A DNA stretch of 64,000 nt, taken from assembly GCF_000472905.1 (NCBI RefSeq), contig NZ_AXAR01000002.1, forward strand, positions 62,001-126,000. Direction: 5' to 3'. The position numbers and the translations under genes were made by a program. How positions within the stretch are numbered: the first letter of the stretch is position 1; every line of letters starts with the position of its first letter. The DNA comes from Alicyclobacillus pomorum DSM 14955. GTDB lineage: Bacteria > Bacillota > Bacilli > Alicyclobacillales > Alicyclobacillaceae. The notes under the pieces were generated by a model. It was not told the DNA's origin and did not search any database. It was given only the letters and a program-made list of their open reading frames with translations. This document shows, piece after piece, positions 52,893 to 61,122 of the stretch.

Positions 52893-53570
52893 ATGGCAAT
52901 CCCATCTTCGTTTGTTACGCCGGAAGTGTCGAATGAACACGAAATTGTGATTAAAAAGTCTCGGTTCATTGGACATGTGGTTCCAATAAAGTCTGTGGAA
53001 GACGCGGAGGCTGCGCTGGAGCGCATTCGCACGGTGCACAAGACGGCGACGCACAATTGTTACGCGTACCGCGTCGGGCTCGGTGTGCCCGTTGAGCGAT
53101 TCTCCGACGATGGCGAGCCGAGCGGTACGGCTGGAAAGCCGATTCTGGAAGTGTTGCGGAGGAAGCCTATCGACAACGCGCTGGTTGTCGTCACGCGCTA
53201 CTTCGGTGGTACGTTGCTCGGTGCAAGCGGTTTGGTTCGCGCCTACACGGATGCAACGGTGGAGGTATTGGACCATACGCCCATGCTGACGTGTCAGCGA
53301 ATGGTCTTGGTCACCATTCGCTGCGATTACGCGCAGTACGGCAAGTTTGAGTATGAGTTAAATGCGCGCGACATGAAAATGTTGAACAAAGAATTTACCG
53401 ATGCGGTGTCGTTCCAGGTCTGGTTGGAAGAGAGCACTGTGGACAAATTTCTCGAAGAGGTCTCCAACTGGTCGAATGGCCAGGCAGAGTGTGTGACATC
53501 TGAGGCAGAATACGTGGGCATTCGACCAGACGGAGGATTTGTCACCGGTGTCTGGTCACCAGCGGAATAA
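52893..53570 (+). CDS. YigZ/IMPACT-family protein (YvyE-like)
   Basis: 225 residues from ATG 52893, with AGAAGGTG upstream; a longer frame starting inside the preceding gene is not used. Signature: EIVIKKSRFIGHVVPIKSVE, HNCYAYRVG, then RFSDDGEPSGTAGKPILEVL and VVVTRYFGGTLLGASGLVRA. These define the UPF0029/IMPACT N-domain. The C-terminal DUF1949 part follows (VTIRCDYAQYGKFEYELNAR). Members interact with translation or ribosome-associated GTPase control. Single gene, convergent with the next by 7 bp. Confidence 0.92.
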   Translation: MAIPSSFVTPEVSNEHEIVIKKSRFIGHVVPIKSVEDAEAALERIRTVHKTATHNCYAYRVGLGVPVERFSDDGEPSGTAGKPILEVLRRKPIDNALVVVTRYFGGTLLGASGLVRAYTDATVEVLDHTPMLTCQRMVLVTIRCDYAQYGKFEYELNARDMKMLNKEFTDAVSFQVWLEESTVDKFLEEVSNWSNGQAECVTSEAEYVGIRPDGGFVTGVWSPAE

Positions 53571-53577
53571 GCGATAC

Positions 53578-54123
53578 TCAGATGATTTCGTGCATGCGCA
53601 AGTAGAAGTGAAAGTAGGACGCCGTGTGCCGGTGTTCCTCAAAGAGATGCAGCGGCATGGGCGCTACGATATCCGCTCCGGATGTGAGTTTGATGCTGAT
53701 GGAGACGGGATCTGCGCCTTTGCTGGTCACCCTTTCAATGTGCTCGATGCAGGTTGTGGCTATGTATCCCGTGGCGCCGTCGCTGCGGATGAACGGCGTA
53801 CGAGCTTTAAATGCGAACAATGCCAAGCCGCGCGGGCCAATCACGAGCGGCACCCATTGCGACCTTCGGGTTGCCTGTGCGTAATGCTTTCGCATCTGGC
53901 GGATGTCGATGCCGTAGTAGTTGGCCACCGACTGAAAGATTCGAGATGAACTGCTCCCCAGTATGAACCGCCCCCCGTCAGCCAGGTACACATCGCTCGC
54001 GTTTCCCCCGTAGCCCGGGACGTAGATGGGCAGCCAGGCCGCCACTTTGGGGATCCAAAGCTTGTCCGCCGGTCTCGACTTCCGATTCAGGTACATCGGA
54101 ATCCCATCTGCAAAGTATTGCAT
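53578..54123 (-). CDS. ComK-like protein (tentative)
   Basis: 181 residues from ATG 54123, with GGGGGATAGGGTGA upstream. The order of features resembles ComK: YLADGGRFILGSSSSRIFQS (where ComK has an SCxxFGxSxxGR loop), ATRRSQWVPLVIGPRGLALF (a KxPIxxxxxxxxFFP counterpart), then TPFIRSDGATGYIATTCIEH and SIKLTSGADIVAPMPLHLFE. Conservation is weak, so it could be another small regulator. It lies divergent to a sigma-like gene, as competence regulators may. Needs a profile search. Confidence 0.4.
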   Translation of the reverse strand: MQYFADGIPMYLNRKSRPADKLWIPKVAAWLPIYVPGYGGNASDVYLADGGRFILGSSSSRIFQSVANYYGIDIRQMRKHYAQATRRSQWVPLVIGPRGLALFAFKARTPFIRSDGATGYIATTCIEHIERVTSKGADPVSISIKLTSGADIVAPMPLHLFEEHRHTASYFHFYLRMHEII

Positions 54124-54160
54124 TCACCCTATCCCCCTCAAAGGTTCCTATGTTTTACAA

Positions 54161-54190
54161 TTACACACCACGGATTATACATTTGTGTAA
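54161..54190. promoter_or_regulatory. Inverted repeat in the divergent promoter region
   Basis: TTACACA (54161-54167) and TGTGTAA (54184-54190), separated by 16 bp. It is located between the ComK-like and sigma-like genes, 40-70 bp upstream of the former. Confidence 0.35.
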
Positions 54191-54295
54191 CCCCAGTCGA
54201 CAATACAATTATTAAAAGATTACGTACTTTGGTGAAAGTCTGTATTTTGTCTTCACAAACCTTTGCCCTACGTTTATCTTGCGCGCAAATCTGAT

Positions 54296-54309
54296 GGAGA
54301 CCGGTCTCC
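54296..54309. promoter_or_regulatory. 14-bp palindrome ahead of the sigma-like gene
   Basis: GGAGACC-GGTCTCC is perfect and sits 20 bp before the GTG start, near where a promoter or operator would be. Confidence 0.45.
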
Positions 54310-54329
54310 CGTTTGGGAGATGGCACAAA

Positions 54330-54926
54330 GTGAACATCCGTATCCAAACCAACCTGAACGATCCCCTTCACCACCTGGTCCGTCAGGCCCAATCGGGCGT
54401 CCCTGCAGCGACCGCGGAACTGACAGCGCAATTTATGCCTTTGTTGCGGAAGGCAGCGAGCAAGTACAGAAGGATATCCTATGAGGACGCGTTGCAAGAA
54501 GCGTGTCTGGCGTTTCTGGAGGGAATTGCGGAGTACAATCATGAGCTCGGCATTCCGTTCCCCGGGTACATCCAGCGTAAGGTGTTTGGCGAAGTGAGGA
54601 CCGCCATGCGGCGATTGTGGCGGACAGAATCGCGCAAAGCCCGACTGGTGTACGCGAGTTCAGATGGAGAGAGCGAACTGGACCCGTGGAATGACCTTGC
54701 TCTCAAATGCCCGTCAGCCGAGGGACGCATCCAGGACGTGGTCACGTTGCTGTGGCTGGACAGCGCCGGGCTGAGCCATCGAGAGCGGCTGGCCGCACAC
54801 GCGCTACTGCAGGGCTTGACCTGCAAGGAAGTGGCCGCTGCCGTTGGGGTTGGTACAGAAAGCGTCAAGACGTGGCGGAAAAGAGCGCTGCGGAAGTTGA
54901 AAATCGCCTTATCTGACGAGGGTTAA
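54330..54926 (+). CDS. Sigma-70-family-like factor (sigma-like/ECF-type)
   Basis: 198 residues from GTG 54330, with GGGAGA 9 bp upstream; an earlier TTG at 54279 lacks a site. The region 2-like part is LVRQAQSGVPAATAELTAQF and PLLRKAASKYRRISYEDALQ with EACLAFLEGIAEYNHELGIP, matching sigma region 2 (bulky helix, DALQEACLAF). The region 4-like HTH is LTCKEVAAAVGVGTESVKTW then RKRALRKL. The order and length suit small sigma factors of phage or sporulation type (also SigI/YlaC-like). It is divergent from the ComK-like gene. Confidence 0.75.
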   Translation: MNIRIQTNLNDPLHHLVRQAQSGVPAATAELTAQFMPLLRKAASKYRRISYEDALQEACLAFLEGIAEYNHELGIPFPGYIQRKVFGEVRTAMRRLWRTESRKARLVYASSDGESELDPWNDLALKCPSAEGRIQDVVTLLWLDSAGLSHRERLAAHALLQGLTCKEVAAAVGVGTESVKTWRKRALRKLKIALSDEG

Positions 54927-55025
54927 GCAATTGTTCGACTTTGCGCGAAGTCCTCGGATTTGTAGGGGTGACACCCTTCGACACTACGGATTGATATAAT
55001 GGACGTGCATAGAGAACGGCTCTTT

Positions 55026-55209
55026 CAGGGGCGGCTCACTCCCTTTTTCACAGGAAGGGGGTGAGAGATGATTGACGACGTACCAAGCACTGACGCTTGC
55101 CATTAACCTTGCAGGGTTGGTGTTGGCCATCGTCGCATTCAACAAGAAAGACCGCCCCTGAGTCAGCGGTGAGCGGTCTATTGCCGTTGTTCCGCACGAG
55201 CCGCCCCTG
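55026..55209 (+). repeat. Long-range 12-bp inverted repeat around the toxin gene
   Basis: CAGGGGCGGCTC (55026-55037) and GAGCCGCCCCTG (55198-55209) are perfect complements that enclose the toxin ORF and its ribosome site. In type I toxins such 5'-3' pairing hides translation until the RNA is processed. GACCGC/GCGGTC near 55150-55180 adds a second stem. Confidence 0.65.
55072..55161 (+). CDS. Holin-like type I toxin, 29 aa
   Basis: TTG 55072 with AAGGGGGTGAGA upstream codes TTYQALTLAINLAGLVLAIV then AFNKKDRP. It has a short helix, one membrane span and a basic tail: the layout of the 'putative holin-like toxin' family of Firmicutes (YxALxLxxxxxxLVLAIVxF...K). Such peptides are toxic membrane disruptors controlled by an antisense RNA. 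The antisense transcript would lie on the minus strand over 55160-55260, but I cannot see it directly. The RNA is boxed by a 12-bp inverted repeat and a terminator. Confidence 0.75.
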   Translation: MTTYQALTLAINLAGLVLAIVAFNKKDRP

Positions 55210-55226
55210 GTGAGGGCTCTATGCGG

Positions 55227-55252
55227 GCCGCCAGCGTTGCCGCGCTGGCGGC
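55227..55252. terminator. Hairpin of the toxin unit
   Basis: GCCGCCAGCG / CGCTGGCGGC with a 6-nt loop, then TTATC. It ends the toxin RNA or starts the antisense one. Confidence 0.7.
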
Positions 55253-55381
55253 TTATCATTATGTATTATTGTATCGCAAATACGGCTGTCTATGCATGTC
55301 GCCTTGAGGCAAATGTGTATTGGTGGTCGGCCTGTAGGCCATCAATGAACGAATGGCATCGCGTCTGAAGCGAGAAGCGGC

Positions 55382-55825
55382 TCATTCGGTGATGGCAAAC
55401 AGGATTCTCCCCTCGGCGACCACCTGGCCATCCACTTTGGCAATTCCGTGTCCTTTGCCCATCGTTCCACGCAGCCTATCGATGATCACTTCCATCTCCA
55501 GCTTGTCTCCGGGCCGCACTTGTCCGCGGAACCGCAATTCGTCGAGGCCCGCCATCATCGGGAGCTTGCCCTTCATTTCAGGCAACGTGAGGACAGCAAC
55601 GCCCCCGAGCTGTGCCATGGCCTCCGTCACGAGTACGCCAGGCATGACAGCGTACGCCGGGAAATGCCCGGTAAAGTGAGGTTCGTTGATGGTCACCATT
55701 TTGTACCCCACTGCGCGTTTTCCAGGGTCCAACTCGGTGACCCTGTCCACAAGCAAAAACGGATAGCGATGGGCCAAGATCTTTTGAATGTCTTCCACGT
55801 AGAGTGGAAGGCTCAGTTCAGACAC
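55382..55825 (-). CDS. fabZ: 3-hydroxyacyl-ACP dehydratase FabZ
   Basis: 147 residues from GTG 55825, one of several in-frame GTG/TTG codons after AAAGGAG. FabZ signature: ILAHRYPFLLVDRVTELDPG, then EPHFTGHFPAYAVMPGVLVT with the catalytic His, and EAMAQLGGVAVLTLPEMKG with the Glu. It removes water in the fatty-acid elongation cycle. The consensus HFPGxPxMPG is here HFPAYAVMPG; the change of GxP to AYA is unusual but catalytic residues remain. The gene occupies its usual place near mbl and the flagellar gene. Confidence 0.93.
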   Translation of the reverse strand: MSELSLPLYVEDIQKILAHRYPFLLVDRVTELDPGKRAVGYKMVTINEPHFTGHFPAYAVMPGVLVTEAMAQLGGVAVLTLPEMKGKLPMMAGLDELRFRGQVRPGDKLEMEVIIDRLRGTMGKGHGIAKVDGQVVAEGRILFAITE

Positions 55826-56192
55826 CAACAACACGCTCCTTTATTGATCCTTGCCAGCGCGCCGCGCATTCACCCCAAACATTACCGACATACGGTACAG
55901 TACCTCGTGTGAACAATAGGGGTACTCCTGGACGGCACATCGGTGCTGGCGGGTTAGCATAGGTGTTGGGCTGTCTGGCCAAGATGCCGGTTTGACCGAA
56001 TTGCATCGAGGCTCAGACAGCCACAACACCGTGTGAATCAATACGTTTCGAAATGGGGTGAACCCACGTCCGCCCCTTTCGGATCAATTTGCTCATATAT
56101 CATCAATACATGAGTGATGTGCAAAATTCCTCTAGAGCGTTGGACGTAATTTTGCAAATCGCTGACATACGTCATCTTGGACAAAGCATACC
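55826..56192. other. Gap between fabZ and the phosphatidyltransferase gene
   Basis: No recognisable gene. The stretch contains a few short repeats and AT-rich bases near 56090-56160; no hairpin with a T tail is seen. Confidence 0.35.
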
Positions 56193-56732
56193 CTATAGCA
56201 CGCGACGATGCACGTCAATCAGACGCATGCTGGCGACGTACAACAGCGTTGTGATATAAGACAATACCACTGTAAACCACAGTAAGCCGTTTGTAGCGTC
56301 AGTGCTTGGCCACTGCAGCATGACGGAGCAAATGGTGATGTAATAACAAACGGTGGTGCTCTTTCCCCACCTGTTGGCCTTCGGTACGGCGCGCTTGCCT
56401 TGGACGTAAAAGAAGGTGGCGCCAATAATCATGGCGAGATCTCGAAAGACAAGCAGTCCTGCCACCAACAACGGCACACGCCCGGACTGTAAAAGGGAAA
56501 ACAGGACGGCAAGCATCATGGTTTTGTCCGCAAGAGGATCCAACAGCTGGCCCGCTTGCGTTTCCTGGCCGTGTTTCCGCGCCAGGTACCCGTCCAGGAT
56601 GTCTGTCAGCCCGGCCACAAGCAACACAAAAAGAGCCCCTACCTTATGTTCACTTTCAGTTCCGTAGAAGGCCCAAAGATAAACTGGAATCAGTACGAAA
56701 CGAAATAATGTGAGCGTATTTGGGAGATTCAA
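56193..56732 (-). CDS. CDP-alcohol phosphatidyltransferase (PgsA-like)
   Basis: 179 residues from TTG 56732, with GGGGG upstream. The catalytic motif is complete: D-G-x2-A-R-x8-G-x3-D-x3-D as DGYLARKHGQETQAGQLLDP then LADK. About five membrane segments. It transfers a phosphatidyl group to an alcohol; for this length and sequence, glycerol phosphate is the usual acceptor, giving PGP as in PgsA, though inositol or other alcohols are not excluded. It lies between the flagellar gene and fabZ, an uncommon insertion in this conserved block. Confidence 0.85.
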   Translation of the reverse strand: MNLPNTLTLFRFVLIPVYLWAFYGTESEHKVGALFVLLVAGLTDILDGYLARKHGQETQAGQLLDPLADKTMMLAVLFSLLQSGRVPLLVAGLLVFRDLAMIIGATFFYVQGKRAVPKANRWGKSTTVCYYITICSVMLQWPSTDATNGLLWFTVVLSYITTLLYVASMRLIDVHRRVL

Positions 56733-56921
56733 GGTGGTACCCCCTTAGTCCATGCCCATTATATATCTGACGTTTGTGGCGTGGCAACCAAGTATGCCCA
56801 TCGGAGGAGCCTACCAATACCTTCTTTTTATAAAAAGTACCCCCAGACCAACTTGTGCCGGGGATTGCCCTGCAGCCTGTCTTTTTTGTGTGTACAGAGC
56901 ATCTACGTCTATGGGATATCG

Positions 56922-58332
56922 TTATCTACGGATTTGGTTTGCATCTCCCATCATCCGGTTGGTCATCTGCTCTGCCTCTGCGTTCAGATCAAACATCCGT
57001 TGGGCCGCAATCATGTCGGCCATTTCCTGCGTCAAGTCCACGTTGCTCATAGCCAACATGCCCTGCTGGATGGATCCACCCGTGTTCTGCCCACCACGGT
57101 TGGCCAAAGTCCACTGCGCCCCCGGATTCAGCACAAACTCGTTACCTCAGATGGCGGACAGCTGCTGCCCTGGCATGGACACGGTCACAATGGCCAGCTT
57201 CTGCCCAGTTGCTCTGCCGTTCAAAGTCACAGAACCGTCGGCTCCGATGGTCATCTGGGGTGACCCCTTGCCCGCGTAGCGAATACGCCCACCCTTTGTA
57301 TCTAACACAGGCTCGCCACTTTGCGTTGCGAGGAAAAACGATCCGTCCTTACCCTTACCCCACGTAAAGTTCCCCGCTTTCGTCAAGTGCAATTGTCCAT
57401 CCGAGCCTTGCACGGCGAAGAACCCATCTCCTTGGATGGCGAAATCCATGGGATTGTCCGTTCGCTGCAAAGGCATGTCAGAGAAATTCTTTTCTTCGCT
57501 GACCGGAATCACGCCCGTGCCGCCCCACCACCCCGGCGGAGTCATTCGCCCAGCCTGGCTTTCCACACCAGGGTTCCCTGTGCCCCGAAGCGTCCACCAA
57601 CAGGTTGTTGGACGTCACATCGAAGTGCCCATCTCGCGCAAGCGCAATGCCGCTTTGACCTTCAGGAGACTGAAACGCGACGGCAAAAAAACTGTGGTCG
57701 CCCATGTCCGTCTGGTTCCCAATCCGCAACCCTTGCTCAGTGAACCCCGGTTGCCCCGGCCATCCCATGATGTGTCCGCTCGCATCCGCAAATACGTAGG
57801 ACGGGTTCCCTGCTGCGTCGTAGTCCGGTTTGCCGTCCGCCGCGTACAGGGATTGTCCCTGATATTTCGGATTTCTCACAGCGAACACGCCGGATACAGC
57901 TTGTCCATTCGGTCCCACCACTGCGAGCGGCACACCACCGAGTTCGAGACGCCCTTGCGCACCGACCGCGACCGTCCCGACCGCGGATTGAACCCCTGCT
58001 TGTCCTGCAGGGACAGCCGCATAGGTACCGGCCGGCGTGTTATCCACAATCGCCACGTCCAAGTTGCGACCCGAGTCTTGCAACTGACCTTGAATGAACT
58101 GGGGGATACCTTCCTGGAACACGACGCCCGTGCCCATCTTCCCCACTGTGGTTGTGCTGCCATTGTCTCCATAGTTCATCAACTCTTGGAGCTGTTCCGG
58201 AAACGACAACAGCTCTCCAGTCGTCGACTTAAAACCAGGCGTCTCCGAGTTGGCGAGGTTGTTGGCGAGCACCTGCTGCATGCGTTCATCCGACAGCATT
58301 CCAGAAGCCGCTGTGGTCAAACCCCTCAACAC
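56922..58332 (-). pseudogene. Flagellar hook-basal-body protein (FlgG/FlhO-like), frameshifted and with an in-frame stop
   Basis: From ATG 58332 the start MLRGLTTAASGMLSDERMQQ and VLANNLANSETPGFK is the flagellar rod/hook N-terminal signature. The first frame runs to about 57478. Near 57571 a GGGG run appears to carry one extra G: removing it joins LLVDASG to TGNPGVESQAGRM and then TDNPMDFAIQGDGFFAVQGS, typical FlgG/FlgF sequence. At 57147-57149 a TGA splits SMPGQQLSAI from GNEFVLNPGAQ; the C-terminal SNVDLTQEMADMIAAQRMFD (the conserved V-D...M..AQR.F) follows to 56922. Total about 470 codons, longer than the usual 270. Two lesions in one gene argue for a real pseudogene. Confidence 0.75.
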
Positions 58333-58339
58333 GAGGAGG

Positions 58340-59362
58340 TCACCGTACCTTTTGGACCTTGCCTGGCAGTTTGCTGATGCGTTTCCAGTGCGGACTTTCC
58401 AACAACATGCCGGTACCGATGACGACGCACTTCATCGGATCTTCCGCCACGTGGACGGGAATTTGCAGCTCATCCGCCATCAGCTTGTCCAGGCTGTCGA
58501 CGAGTGCGCCACCGCCAGTCAAAATCACACCTTTATCAAAGATGTCCGCCGCCAGCTCGGGCGGCGTTTTTTCCAGCACTTGCTTCGCGGCTGCAATAAT
58601 TGCCTCGATGGGTTCCTGGAGTGCTTCGCGCATCTCATGCGCCTGCACGGTAATCGTCTTGGGGAGGCCGGACAACATGTCGCGGCCGCGGACGTCCTGT
58701 TGCCCGCCGCGGCCGTTCGGATATACCGTGGCAAGCTCTTTCTTCAGCTCTTCTGCCGTACGTTCCCCAATGAGGAGGTTGTGTTGTTTCTTAATATATT
58801 TGATAATCGCATCGTCAAGCTTGTCCCCCGCGATGCGAAGAGAAGCGGAGGTCACGACATCGCCGAGTGACAGGACGGCGATGTCCGTGGTTCCTCCACC
58901 AATATCTACAACCATGCTGCCGCTCGGTTCAAAGATATTGAGCCCAGCGCCGATGGCAGCAGCCTTCGGTTCCTCTATTAAATCGACGTGCTTGACGCCG
59001 CAAGCCTCCGCAGCTTCACGCACTGCCTTTTGTTCCACCGAAGTAATCCCAGCCGGCACGCAGATCATGAGACGCGGACGAAACATGACACTCTTGCCGA
59101 TGGTTTTGCGTATAAAGTGACGCAACATAATTTCAGTAACCTCAAAGTCGGCAATCACGCCATCGCGCAACGGACGAATCGCGACGATGTTCCCCGGGGT
59201 GCGCCCGAGCATCTGGCGGGCTTCCTCGCCGACAGCTACGACTTGTTTCGTATTTTGATCAATCGCGACGACCGAAGGTTCATTCAGTACGACGCCATGT
59301 CCTTTCACGTGAACGAGTACGTTTGCAGTGCCTAAGTCAACGCCAATTTCCTTTGAAAACAT
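58340..59362 (-). CDS. mbl: Mbl-type MreB actin homologue
   Basis: 340 residues from ATG 59362, with GGGGAGGACTC upstream. Actin-like signatures: FSKEIGVDLGTANVLVHVKG, LMICVPAGITSVEQKAVREA, EEPKAAAIGAGLNIFEPSGS, MVVDIGGGTTDIAVLSLGDV and GVILTGGGALVDSLDKLMAD. It forms filaments under the membrane and guides lateral wall synthesis. The order spoIIID-mbl-flagellar gene-fabZ matches Bacillus subtilis, so it is Mbl rather than MreB. The stop is 7 bp before the flagellar gene. Confidence 0.95.
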   Translation of the reverse strand: MFSKEIGVDLGTANVLVHVKGHGVVLNEPSVVAIDQNTKQVVAVGEEARQMLGRTPGNIVAIRPLRDGVIADFEVTEIMLRHFIRKTIGKSVMFRPRLMICVPAGITSVEQKAVREAAEACGVKHVDLIEEPKAAAIGAGLNIFEPSGSMVVDIGGGTTDIAVLSLGDVVTSASLRIAGDKLDDAIIKYIKKQHNLLIGERTAEELKKELATVYPNGRGGQQDVRGRDMLSGLPKTITVQAHEMREALQEPIEAIIAAAKQVLEKTPPELAADIFDKGVILTGGGALVDSLDKLMADELQIPVHVAEDPMKCVVIGTGMLLESPHWKRISKLPGKVQKVR

Positions 59363-59540
59363 TTGCGGCGAGTCCTCCCCAACTGAGCGTGCATCTGAGC
59401 GTATCTGTTGCCACGGTGATATGCATGTAGACCATCTTGCAATAGACCATCTATGGGCGGTATATGAACGGATTGTGTGACAATGATCCGTTACAATCCA
59501 TCACATGCACTTGGTGTTTCATTCAAGATAAGTAATGTTT

Positions 59541-59861
59541 CTACAGGCTGCTGGAAACTCCTTTTCTCGTCTCGAAGTTTTTCGACGAATTTCGATCCGC
59601 TTCGGGATCTACGCCCTCCTTATTGTATTTCAATTTGGTTGCTTCGCCTCCGCGCAGGTGGCGAATGGATTTGTGATACTCGAGAATTTCTTTCACTCGG
59701 TTTGCCAAATCGGGGTTGATTTCCGGCAGCCGCTCCGTCAAATCTTTGTGTACCGTACTTTTGGATACTCCAAATTCACGTGCAATGGTGCGCACGGTGT
59801 TGCGAGTCTCCACAATGTACTCACCGATTTTCAGAGTACGCTCCTTGATATAATCATGCAC
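59541..59861 (-). CDS. spoIIID: Stage III sporulation transcription factor SpoIIID
   Basis: 106 residues from GTG 59861, as in B. subtilis, with GGGGAGG upstream. The sequence MHDYIKERTLKIGEYIVETR, then NTVRTIAREFGVSKSTVHKD and LTERLPEINPDLANRVKEIL is nearly identical to the known protein, including the helix-turn-helix. It switches mother-cell genes during sporulation. The C-terminal tail (GVDPEADRNSSKNFETRKGV) is longer and divergent. A sigma-E-like promoter precedes it. Confidence 0.97.
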   Translation of the reverse strand: MHDYIKERTLKIGEYIVETRNTVRTIAREFGVSKSTVHKDLTERLPEINPDLANRVKEILEYHKSIRHLRGGEATKLKYNKEGVDPEADRNSSKNFETRKGVSSSL

Positions 59862-59900
59862 TCCCCTCGCCTCCCCAGTTCTGCTCAGATGGTCTGATAC

Positions 59901-59929
59901 AGTATATGAGGGGGTGTACACCGTATGAC
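59901..59929 (-). promoter_or_regulatory. Sigma-E-like promoter of spoIIID
   Basis: On the minus strand GTCATAC, 14-bp spacer, CATATACT, compared with the sigma-E consensus (GTCATATT and CATACANT). It lies 40-70 bp upstream of the start. SpoIIID is a sigma-E gene in B. subtilis. Confidence 0.6.
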
Positions 59930-60016
59930 TTGGTTTATCCAATTACGCCCTATCACGGCTTGTTTTATCGAAATATCTTCCGATATCTCTCGATTTCTCC
60001 TCGGGAAATAAAAGAA

Positions 60017-60045
60017 AGAGGCCGTCTCATAGAGAGACGGCCGAA
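60017..60045 (-). terminator. Terminator downstream of spoIIQ
   Basis: GGCCGTCTC / GAGACGGCC with a 5-nt loop. On the minus strand it is followed by TCTTTCTTTTATTT, about 40 bp after the spoIIQ stop. Confidence 0.85.
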
Positions 60046-60085
60046 ATCAATCGTACTGCAAAGGGTTGGGTATTGTGTCTTAGCC

Positions 60086-60802
60086 TTAGGCCTTGGGCAA
60101 TAATGTACCCGGATCCACCGGATTGCCGTTCTTCAAGACCTCAAAGTAGAGATGGTTGCCCTGCGATTTTTCAAAGGCGCAGGTACCGCTGGTACCGATG
60201 GCTTGCCCTTGTGTCACCTTGTCTCCAGCTTTGACCTTGGCGTCGTTCAAAGATTCATAGTGAACGACATAGCCATCGTTCGTGGCGACTTCCACGGTGA
60301 GGCCGTAAACCGGATTCGGCGTCACGGAGGTCACTTTCCCGTCAACAGCGGAGACTACTGTGAACGGCTGCTGATTGGATGCCTGGATGTCGTAGCCGGT
60401 GTGCGGGTAGTACGTGTTGTCGTAGAAAACCAATGAAGCGGCTTGTTCCTTGGCGCTGGCCTTGTCGCTGAAGAAACCGAGGCTAACCTTGGTTTGGGTC
60501 GCGTCTGCGACCGGCCACTGAAACTCGCTCGAAACCGCCGTGTTTCCGGATGGAACGTTGTCCACGCCGGTGCTGGTTGTTGGAGTGCTGCCGCCGGACT
60601 GGCTCTTGATGTACATAAGTCCGATGATGAGTGCGGCAGCTCCTAGGTAGATAGCCGGGTACACCCAACGCTTCGCAAAAATCTTGCGGTTTGCTGTGGG
60701 CACCACCTGCTTTGCAGGAGTCTGGTTACCCTTTTGATTCTCTTTACTGGCCTGAATCTCTTTACTTGCTTGTGGTTGTTGTGGATGCTTGTTTTCATCC
60801 AT
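60086..60802 (-). CDS. spoIIQ: SpoIIQ-like M23 (LytM) forespore protein
   Basis: 238 residues. One membrane segment (WVYPAIYLGAAALIIGLMYI, about residues 46-65) follows a Gln/Lys-rich cytosolic tail, giving a type II orientation. The LytM domain has TYYPHTGYDIQASNQQPFTV, the H-x-x-x-D zinc pair, and GNHLYFEVLKNGNPVDPGTL. The usual second site H-x-H is H-L-Y here, so one metal ligand is missing and enzyme activity is doubtful, as in B. subtilis SpoIIQ, which pairs with SpoIIIAH across the septum. A sigma-F-type promoter is present upstream. Confidence 0.87.
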   Translation of the reverse strand: MDENKHPQQPQASKEIQASKENQKGNQTPAKQVVPTANRKIFAKRWVYPAIYLGAAALIIGLMYIKSQSGGSTPTTSTGVDNVPSGNTAVSSEFQWPVADATQTKVSLGFFSDKASAKEQAASLVFYDNTYYPHTGYDIQASNQQPFTVVSAVDGKVTSVTPNPVYGLTVEVATNDGYVVHYESLNDAKVKAGDKVTQGQAIGTSGTCAFEKSQGNHLYFEVLKNGNPVDPGTLLPKA

Positions 60803-60823
60803 GTAGCGCTCACCTCACTACGA

Positions 60824-60852
60824 AGTGTCGCCACGTTATCAATGTTTTATAC
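60824..60852 (-). promoter_or_regulatory. Sigma-F-like promoter of spoIIQ
   Basis: On the minus strand GTATA, a 15-bp spacer, then GGCGACACT. This matches the sigma-F/sigma-G consensus (GYATA - N15 - GGNNANANT). It lies 22 bp upstream of the spoIIQ start. Confidence 0.72.
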
Positions 60853-60856
60853 TTTG

Positions 60857-60915
60857 TTGCACGTATTCTCGTTCACTCCTGCGCTAAAGCGAGCCGTTCA
60901 CGAGAATACGTGCAA
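60857..60915. repeat. 16-bp inverted repeat upstream of the spoIIQ promoter
   Basis: TTGCACGTATTCTCGT (60857-60872) and its exact complement (60900-60915), separated by 27 bp. It could insulate spoIIQ from the M24 operon or bind a regulator. Confidence 0.6.
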
Positions 60916-61122
60916 TTTTCTATGTGATCTTCCAACGTTGTCAACGATGGTATGGGGGCATTGTGCAGCAGCACCCGCCTGTACCAGCGGTTTCGAGGCA
61001 ATGGAGAGAACATAGGAAATGCGCGGGTGGGCATATATATATTGGATGAACTCTAGTGCAACCATAACAGGGGGTCTGAGAGAACATGCTGATGTCGTTC
61101 GCACACTTTCATAGGATAGCCA
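60916..61122. other. Gap between M24 peptidase and spoIIQ
   Basis: No gene is seen. It lies downstream of the M24 peptidase stop. Confidence 0.3.

Noticed and set aside
57436-58377. 313-codon plus-strand open frame opposite the flagellar pseudogene
   Set aside because: Arg/His-rich shadow frame; the minus strand has clear flagellar signatures.
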